Assembly: GCA_963840235.1 (NCBI GenBank)
Contig: CAWIYC010000009.1
Coordinates: forward strand, 124,001-188,000
Direction: 5' to 3'
Source of the DNA: JBBRHQ01 sp963840235
GTDB taxonomy: Bacteria; Actinomycetota; Thermoleophilia; Solirubrobacterales; 70-9
Length of the DNA stretch: 64,000 nucleotides
Shown here: one piece after another, positions 59,359 through 64,000 of the stretch
Numbering within the stretch: position 1 is the stretch's first letter
Layout of the letters: the number at the start of each line of letters is the position of its first letter
Translations under genes and position numbers: made by a program
Notes under the pieces: model-generated
What the model was told of the DNA's origin: nothing
What the model saw: only the letters and a program-made list of their open reading frames with translations
The model's database searches: none

Positions 59359-60881
59359 GCGCAGCTCCCAACCTCGAAGTGGTCCAGCACGACCGGTGCG
59401 ACGTCACGCAGGTTCCATTGCCGCCGCTCGCCGGCGCTCTCGGGCCCGCAGCCGACGAACAGCAGCGGGCCGAGCGAGTCGCCCCGGTGCAGGGAGCCGT
59501 GGCTTCCTCCCCCGAGGTGGGCGGAGCCGCCCCAGTCGACGCACTCGTAACCGAGCGAGGCCGAGACGAGCACATCTCCGGCGTGCGGGGCGCAGAGCGC
59601 GGACCAGACCCGCGACAGCGGGTCCGGGTACTGATCGCTGCCGATCACCCCGTCCTCGACGGCGGCGTCGACGGCGGCGAGGTCGCCGTCGACCTCCCAG
59701 CCATCGCCCCGCAGGTCCTCGACCTCCGATCCCGGGCGGAAGCGAAGCTCGAAGCCGTCGCGCTCGATCACCGCGGTGAGACCGTCGCGCTCGGCGATGC
59801 CGGGGTCCGGGCGCTCGAGCGGCGCACCGCCGGGACCCTCCAGCCAGCAGACCAGGTCCACCCCCTCGATCTCGGCCAGCTCAGAGCGGACGGCGTGGTG
59901 CTGGGCACGGTGGTGGTCGGGGTCGAGCAGGTAGACGTGGGCCGCCCGCGAGGTCGGGCTGACGGCGAGATCGGCGTCCTCCGGGCGGTCCTCTGAGGGC
60001 TGCAGCACCTTCCAGCGCCGTCCGAGGGCGTCGGCGAGGGGAAGCTCCGCATGAACGGCGGTGTGGGCGTGGTCGGCCATCAGGATCAGGGCGTTGTCGG
60101 CGAGGAACCCGTCCATACCGCCGGATGCTTCGATCAGTTTGCCGAAACAGTGGTCCGCCTTGCCGATCGACTCGAGGCTGGCGTCGGGGCCGTGACGGTG
60201 CGAGTAGTTGTCGTTGTCGGGCAGCGAGAAGAGGAGGAAGTCGTAGAGGCCGGCGGCGGCGAGCTCCGCCGCGCAGCAGGCGGAGTAGCCGTCGCGGCTG
60301 CCGGGAATCGAGCTCGGCTTGCAGGGGACCTGGCGGCTGGCGTAGAGCTCACCGTAGAAGAGCTCGCCCGGGCCCCAGGTGTGGTGGCGGAACTTGAGGC
60401 GGGTGGCGTCCACGGCGCGCCGCAGGAGCCCGTCGAGGGAAACCTGATGGCGGTGGCGGCCACGGTAGATCAGAAACGGGGTGCAGGCCGTCCGCAGCCC
60501 GGCGTCGTCGAGCGATTCGAACAGCGTCTCCACCTCCGGGCTCAGGTGGGCGAGGTTCATGTTGTAGACGAGGTCGTAGAGCGAGCGGAAGATTCCGAAC
60601 GCCCGCGTCGCCTCGAACGAGGACCCGTACTCGACGTAGCGCCGCTCGAGTCGGTGATACCAGTTCATGCCGCTGATCCAGTGCTGGTCGGGGCCAACGC
60701 CGGTGACCATCTCGGCCGAGGCCACGGGCGTCACCGAGGGGAAGCTGGAGACGCAGTCCTCGATCAACACCCCGCGATCGACCAGCTTGGCCAGGGTCGG
60801 CGCCTGACCGTTGCCGATCGCCAACTCGAGCATGTCGGTGCGCAGCGAGTCGATGTATGAGAGGACGAGCTTCTTCCGCAT
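59355..60881 (-). CDS. Alkaline-phosphatase-superfamily phosphodiesterase/nucleotide pyrophosphatase
   Basis: A 508-residue soluble enzyme. VLSYIDSLRTDMLELAI carries the first metal Asp, SSFPSVTPVASAEMVTG the Thr nucleophile region, SLPDNDNYSHRHGPDAS the next metal ligands (D, H), and LMADHAHTAVH the closing Asp-His. Another His is in GGGSHGSL. Proteins of this type cleave phosphodiesters or pyrophosphates of nucleotides, nucleotide sugars or lipids. The ATG at 60881 directly follows a GTG that could also start it. It leads the operon with gtrA. No signal peptide was seen. Confidence 0.8.
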   Translation of the reverse strand: MRKKLVLSYIDSLRTDMLELAIGNGQAPTLAKLVDRGVLIEDCVSSFPSVTPVASAEMVTGVGPDQHWISGMNWYHRLERRYVEYGSSFEATRAFGIFRSLYDLVYNMNLAHLSPEVETLFESLDDAGLRTACTPFLIYRGRHRHQVSLDGLLRRAVDATRLKFRHHTWGPGELFYGELYASRQVPCKPSSIPGSRDGYSACCAAELAAAGLYDFLLFSLPDNDNYSHRHGPDASLESIGKADHCFGKLIEASGGMDGFLADNALILMADHAHTAVHAELPLADALGRRWKVLQPSEDRPEDADLAVSPTSRAAHVYLLDPDHHRAQHHAVRSELAEIEGVDLVCWLEGPGGAPLERPDPGIAERDGLTAVIERDGFELRFRPGSEVEDLRGDGWEVDGDLAAVDAAVEDGVIGSDQYPDPLSRVWSALCAPHAGDVLVSASLGYECVDWGGSAHLGGGSHGSLHRGDSLGPLLFVGCGPESAGERRQWNLRDVAPVVLDHFEVGSCA

Positions 60882-60906
60882 CACTCGCCGCGATCCCGGC
60901 CGCTGC

Positions 60907-61338
60907 TCACCGCAGAACGCGCAGGCCCTCGTACTTGCGCTGCGAGCGCCGGCGCCGTCCGGCCCACAGCCACAGTAGCCCGGCCAGCGCGATCAGGGAA
61001 AGCGGCGGCAGAAGGACCGAGAGGCCCGCGACCAATACTCCGGCCGCAGCGGCGAAGAGACCGACTCCGCCGGCCCCATCCTTGTCGCGCCTTCCCGCTC
61101 CTGCGACCACCCCCGAGACGACCCCGGCGGCGAGCGCTGCGCCGAGGCCGGCGGCTATCGCTCCCCCCAGGGCAGCGTCGTCGGCGACTCCTACGGCGGC
61201 CACCGCGGCGCCTGCGAGGAGAGCCGCGAGCAGGGCGGCGAGGTTCGCTTCCTTGCCTTCTCGTCCCAGAGCACCGGCGAGGGTGCCGACCCCGAGGCCG
61301 ACTCCGAGACCTGCGCAGATGGCCAGGAACGAGTCCAT
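60907..61338 (-). CDS. Small Gly/Ala-rich membrane protein of unknown function
   Basis: A 143-residue protein of four to five hydrophobic helices (about 3-24, 33-55, 58-80, 92-125) rich in Gly, Ala and Val. A charged loop (GREGKEAN) follows the first helix. It ends in a basic tail (AGRRRRSQRKYEGLR). No family is recognised. The ATG at 61338 is 8 nt after a TAGTTT box. It lies 26 bp from the phosphodiesterase gene on the same strand and may share its transcript. Confidence 0.55.
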   Translation of the reverse strand: MDSFLAICAGLGVGLGVGTLAGALGREGKEANLAALLAALLAGAAVAAVGVADDAALGGAIAAGLGAALAAGVVSGVVAGAGRRDKDGAGGVGLFAAAAGVLVAGLSVLLPPLSLIALAGLLWLWAGRRRRSQRKYEGLRVLR

Positions 61339-61346
61339 GCCCGGAC

Positions 61347-61352
61347 AAACTA
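61347..61352 (-). promoter_or_regulatory. Predicted -10 box (TAGTTT) of the small membrane protein
   Basis: TAGTTT on the minus strand is 8 nt before the ATG at 61338. It may drive the whole unit down to the membrane protein at 57080. Confidence 0.4.
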
Positions 61353-61464
61353 GCTAGCCGGAGGGTCGGCGTGTGCGCCTGTTGGAGGCCCGCATGTGCC
61401 GGGCAGCGGCCGGTGACTCGAATCAGCGTCTCGCGCTTGAGGGATCTTTCAGCGACACTTCCCG

Positions 61465-62826
61465 ATGATGGAGCGACCCGCCGGACGCCGCCGGGCCCAC
61501 ACCAGCGCCCGCGACCTCGAGCGCTACGCGGGCCTGTTCTCCCAGCGCACCAGGGTGATGCGGTCCTCGGCCATGCGCGACCTGATGGCGATCACGGCGC
61601 GGCCGGAGGTGATCTCGCTCGCGGGCGGCTTCCCCGACACCTCGACCTTCCCGCCCCGGAGCTTCGCCGCCCAGATGACGCGGATCGCCCAGGAGTCCGC
61701 GGCCGAAGCGCTCCAGTACGGGCCGACCGAGGGCTTCGAGGAGACCAAGGAGTGCATCACCGCAGTGATGGCCGCCGAGGGGATGCTGGCCGAGACCGAG
61801 GACGTGATCGTCACCACCGGCGGTCAGCAGGCCATCGACCTCCTCTGCAAGACGTTGGTGGATCCCGGCGACCCGGTGATCTGCGAGGCGCCGACCTATC
61901 CCGGTGCGGTGCCGGTCTTCTGCAGCTACCAGGCCGACGTGACCCAGGTCGAGTGCGACGCGGAGGGGATGCGGATGGACGTGCTCGAGGAGGTGCTCGG
62001 CGATCTCGCGGCCGCGGGGCGGCGGCCGAAGTTCATCTACTCGGTGCCGAGCTTCCAGAACCCGGCCGGGGTGACGCTCTCGCTCGAGCGCCGCCGGCGC
62101 CTGGTCGAGCTGGCGCGGGAGCACGAGCTGCTGGTTCTCGAGGACAACCCCTACGGGCTGCTTCGCTACGAGGGCGACCCGCTGCCGCCGCTCTACCAGC
62201 TCGACGGCGGCGACTACGTCGTCTACCTCGGCACCTTCTCGAAGATCCTCTCCCCCGGGATCCGGCTCGGCTGGGCCGTGGCGCCGCCGCCGGTGATGGA
62301 GAAGCTGGTGCTGGGGAAGCAGGCCGCCGATCTCTGCTCCTCGACCCTGACCCAGTACTTCGTCCGCGAGTACTTCGCCCAGGAGCGCTGGCAGGACTAC
62401 GTCGCCAGCCTGATCGGGATCTACCGGACCCGCCGCGACGCGATGATCTCCGCGCTCGCCCGCCACTTCCCTCCGCAGGCGAGCTGGACCAAGCCCGCCG
62501 GGGGGCTCTTCATCTGGGCCACCCTGCCCGACTACATCGACACCGGCGACCTGCTGGCGAAGGCCCTCGGCGAGAACGTCGCCTTCGTCCCCGGCCAAGC
62601 GGCCTATGTCGACGAGGGTCGTGGCAGCAACTCGATGCGCCTCAACTTCTCCGGGGTGGGCGAAGAGGAGATCCGAGAGGGCATCCGCCGCATCGGCCGC
62701 GTCGTCGGCGAGCAGGTCGAGCTCTACGAGACCCTCACCGGCGAGCATCCGGTGGTGCCGGCCCATGAGGCATCGCCGGAGGCCGACGTGCTCCCCTTCC
62801 CCCGCACCGGCGAGGGCTCGGGGTGA
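61465..62826 (+). CDS. PLP-dependent aminotransferase class I/II (2-aminoadipate aminotransferase/LysN-like)
   Basis: A fold-type-I aminotransferase of 453 residues with no GntR domain. VISLAGGFPDTSTFP and LQYGPTEGFEETKE are the N-terminal substrate loops, TTGGQQAIDLL binds PLP phosphate, SVPSFQNPAGVTLS and LEDNPYG contain the conserved Asn/Asp, and K260 in GTFSKILSPGIRLGW is the Schiff-base lysine. This pattern fits LysN/Kat II-like enzymes with broad amino-acid use. A ~30-residue C-terminal extension is unusual. It overlaps ddl by 4 bp. An aromatic or branched-chain substrate is equally possible. Confidence 0.88.
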   Translation: MMERPAGRRRAHTSARDLERYAGLFSQRTRVMRSSAMRDLMAITARPEVISLAGGFPDTSTFPPRSFAAQMTRIAQESAAEALQYGPTEGFEETKECITAVMAAEGMLAETEDVIVTTGGQQAIDLLCKTLVDPGDPVICEAPTYPGAVPVFCSYQADVTQVECDAEGMRMDVLEEVLGDLAAAGRRPKFIYSVPSFQNPAGVTLSLERRRRLVELAREHELLVLEDNPYGLLRYEGDPLPPLYQLDGGDYVVYLGTFSKILSPGIRLGWAVAPPPVMEKLVLGKQAADLCSSTLTQYFVREYFAQERWQDYVASLIGIYRTRRDAMISALARHFPPQASWTKPAGGLFIWATLPDYIDTGDLLAKALGENVAFVPGQAAYVDEGRGSNSMRLNFSGVGEEEIREGIRRIGRVVGEQVELYETLTGEHPVVPAHEASPEADVLPFPRTGEGSG

Positions 62827-63767
62827 AGGTCGCGGTGCTGAAGGGCGGGCGCTCGCTCGAGCGGGGCGTCTCCCTGCGCTCGGCGGCCCGCGTCGCTGAC
62901 GCGCTGGAGCGCCTCGGGCACGTGCTCATCTCTCTCGACGTCGGCCCCGACCTGGTCAAGCGCCTGGCGGCCGAGCGCCCGGACGTCGCCTTCATCGCCA
63001 TGCACGGCCCCGGAGGCGAGGACGGGACCGTGCAGGAGTTGCTGGAGATCCTCGGCATTCCCTACACCGGGCCGGGGGTCGCCGCCTGCGCACGTTGCAT
63101 GGACAAGGTCGCCTCCAAGCACGTCCTGCGCGAGGCCGGGATCCCGACGCCGGACTGGTTCGCCTTCAACGAGACGGCCTTCGGCGAGCTCGGCGCGGCG
63201 GACGCTCTGGACGAGATCGCCGCGCGGCTGGGGTTCCCGCTCGTGGTCAAGCCCGCCAGCCAGGGGTCCTCGCTCGGGGTCAAGTTCGCCGCCGGCACGG
63301 AGGAGCTGCCGGCGGCGCTGGTCGCGGCCTTCAGCTACGGCGACCGGGTGGTGCTCGAGAGCTACGTGGACGGTCGCGAGCTGGCCGTCAGCGTGCTCGG
63401 CTCGGAGCCGCTGCCGATCGTCGAGGCAATCCCCAACGAGAGCGATGCCTACGACTTCGAGGCCCGCTACGAGATCGGCCGCACCTCCTTCGTCTGCCCG
63501 GCCGAGCTCTCCCCGGAAGAGGCCCGGGCGGTGACCGAGGTGGCGGCAGGGGCATACGAGGCCCTCGGCTGCTCCGGCTTTTCCCGCGTGGACGTGATGC
63601 TCGACGCCGCCGTCCCGCAGGTGCTCGAGGTCAACGCGATCCCGGGGCTGACCGACACCAGCCTGCTGCCACAGGCGGCGGAGGCGGCCGGCATCGGCTT
63701 CGAGCCGCTGGTGGAGCGGATCCTGGGGCTGGCGCTGGAGCGCGGTGCGCTCGCGGCGAAGCGCTGA
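62823..63767 (+). CDS. ddl: D-alanine--D-alanine ligase
   Basis: An ATP-grasp enzyme of 314 residues that makes D-Ala-D-Ala for peptidoglycan. KVAVLKGGRSLERGVSLRSA is the N-terminal substrate loop, then IAMHGPGGEDGTVQELLEI, YTGPGVAACARCMDKVASKHVL, VKPASQGSSLGVKFA (ATP lysine and omega loop) and the metal site VLEVNAIPGLTDTSLLP. The GTG start overlaps the aminotransferase stop (GTGA). The second position of the canonical GGxSxEREVSL is RSLERGVSL, a mild variant. It ends 6 bp before the convergent DUF151 gene. Confidence 0.95.
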   Translation: MKVAVLKGGRSLERGVSLRSAARVADALERLGHVLISLDVGPDLVKRLAAERPDVAFIAMHGPGGEDGTVQELLEILGIPYTGPGVAACARCMDKVASKHVLREAGIPTPDWFAFNETAFGELGAADALDEIAARLGFPLVVKPASQGSSLGVKFAAGTEELPAALVAAFSYGDRVVLESYVDGRELAVSVLGSEPLPIVEAIPNESDAYDFEARYEIGRTSFVCPAELSPEEARAVTEVAAGAYEALGCSGFSRVDVMLDAAVPQVLEVNAIPGLTDTSLLPQAAEAAGIGFEPLVERILGLALERGALAAKR

Positions 63768-63773
63768 GAGCGC

Positions 63774-64000
63774 CTACTCCTCGCCCTGGGCGAAGTCCTC
63801 GGGCGAGACCTCGTCGAGGAAGTCCTTGAACTTCTCCACGACCTCCTCGGTGTCCTCGACCTCGTGCTCGAACTCGATCGCCGACTCCTCGATCACGTCC
63901 TCGGCGGCAAAGATCGGGGCCGAGACCCGCACGGCGAGCGCGAGCGCGTCGGAGGGCCTCGAGTCGATGTCCATCTCGGAGCCGTTGACCGAGATCGTGA
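63774..64000 (-). CDS. Bifunctional nuclease domain (DUF151) protein, C-terminal part (5' end outside window)
   Basis: About 75 residues of a protein that begins beyond the window edge. The core end reads TISVNGSEMDIDSRPSDALALAVRVSAPIFA, the classical DUF151/BFN signature, in which RPSDALALA is highly conserved. It is followed by an acidic tail (HEVEDTEEVVEKFKDFLDEV) that probably contacts a partner. Plant and bacterial members degrade RNA and DNA, but most actinobacterial ones are untested. The chain is incomplete here. Confidence 0.88.
   Translation of the reverse strand, partial: TISVNGSEMDIDSRPSDALALAVRVSAPIFAAEDVIEESAIEFEHEVEDTEEVVEKFKDFLDEVSPEDFAQGEE

Noticed and set aside
58952..59575. 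Upstream extension of the 57080 membrane protein
   Set aside because: The added sequence is an antiphase reading of gtrA and the phosphodiesterase, both well supported.

Overview
The window is 64 kb of very GC-rich bacterial DNA with dense genes, many GTG/TTG starts and many 1-20 bp overlaps. The gene content (split QcrABC menaquinol:cytochrome c reductase, menaquinone methyltransferase, cytochrome bd with CydDC, TatA/TatC, SHOCT, DUF6325, DUF7144 and amphi-Trp proteins, OtsA plus a TreT-like enzyme) suggests an actinomycete-phylum organism, most likely of the class Thermoleophilia (Solirubrobacterales-like). That placement is inferred from content and base composition, not from a phylogenetic marker. 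No CRISPR array, insertion sequence or intact prophage was seen. One tRNA (Lys, CTT) is present.

Layout. 1-4.4 kb: trehalose synthesis (end of a TreT-like GT4 enzyme, otsA), a GAP-family membrane protein and a secreted alpha/beta hydrolase. 5-9.4 kb: replication and ribosome block rpsF-ssb-rpsR-rplI-dnaB followed by a DnaC/DnaI-like ATPase, then purA. 10.8-20.5 kb: membrane and surface genes (FG-GAP repeat protein, UDP-sugar dehydrogenase, a candidate 35-aa small protein with its own promoter and palindrome, YrhK-like protein, LPG-synthase-TM-like protein, ClC channel, SHOCT membrane protein, DUF1254 protein). 20.5-24.5 kb: a LuxR-type large ATPase regulator and an acyl-CoA synthetase. 24.6-35.5 kb: a stress-flavoured region (two DUF7144 paralogues, glutamate decarboxylase, K+ channel, amphi-Trp protein, lipid kinase, SHOCT-DUF6325-SHOCT, alkyltransferase-like protein, GH15 enzyme, holin/phosphodiesterase fusion). 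35.6-41.4 kb: cydABDC. 41.6-42.7 kb: an ArsR-regulated unit with a decayed SRPBCC gene and a DHFR-like protein. 43-47.9 kb: tRNA-Lys, tat genes, dcd, polyprenyl synthase and menG. 48-54.2 kb: one co-directional unit hemB-ahbAB-hemL-orf-qcrA-qcrB-qcrC that joins heme synthesis to the bc-type complex. 54.2-61.3 kb: ABC-2 exporter, YmdB-like phosphodiesterase, a phosphodiesterase-GtrA-membrane protein operon. 61.4-64 kb: aminotransferase, ddl, and the end of a DUF151 bifunctional nuclease gene.

Two window-wide observations matter to a user. First, seven genes (hydrolase, ClC, DUF1254, LuxR, lipid kinase, alkyltransferase-like, cydC) carry what looks like a single-base indel. Six are an extra base and one a missing base; several lie in short G or A runs, and the rest in G/C-rich or non-repetitive sequence. 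This looks more like residual assembly error than gene decay. Second, many genes have a TAnnnT box 6-11 nt before the start codon, which predicts leaderless or near-leaderless transcripts and was used here to choose several starts (otsA, ymdB and others).
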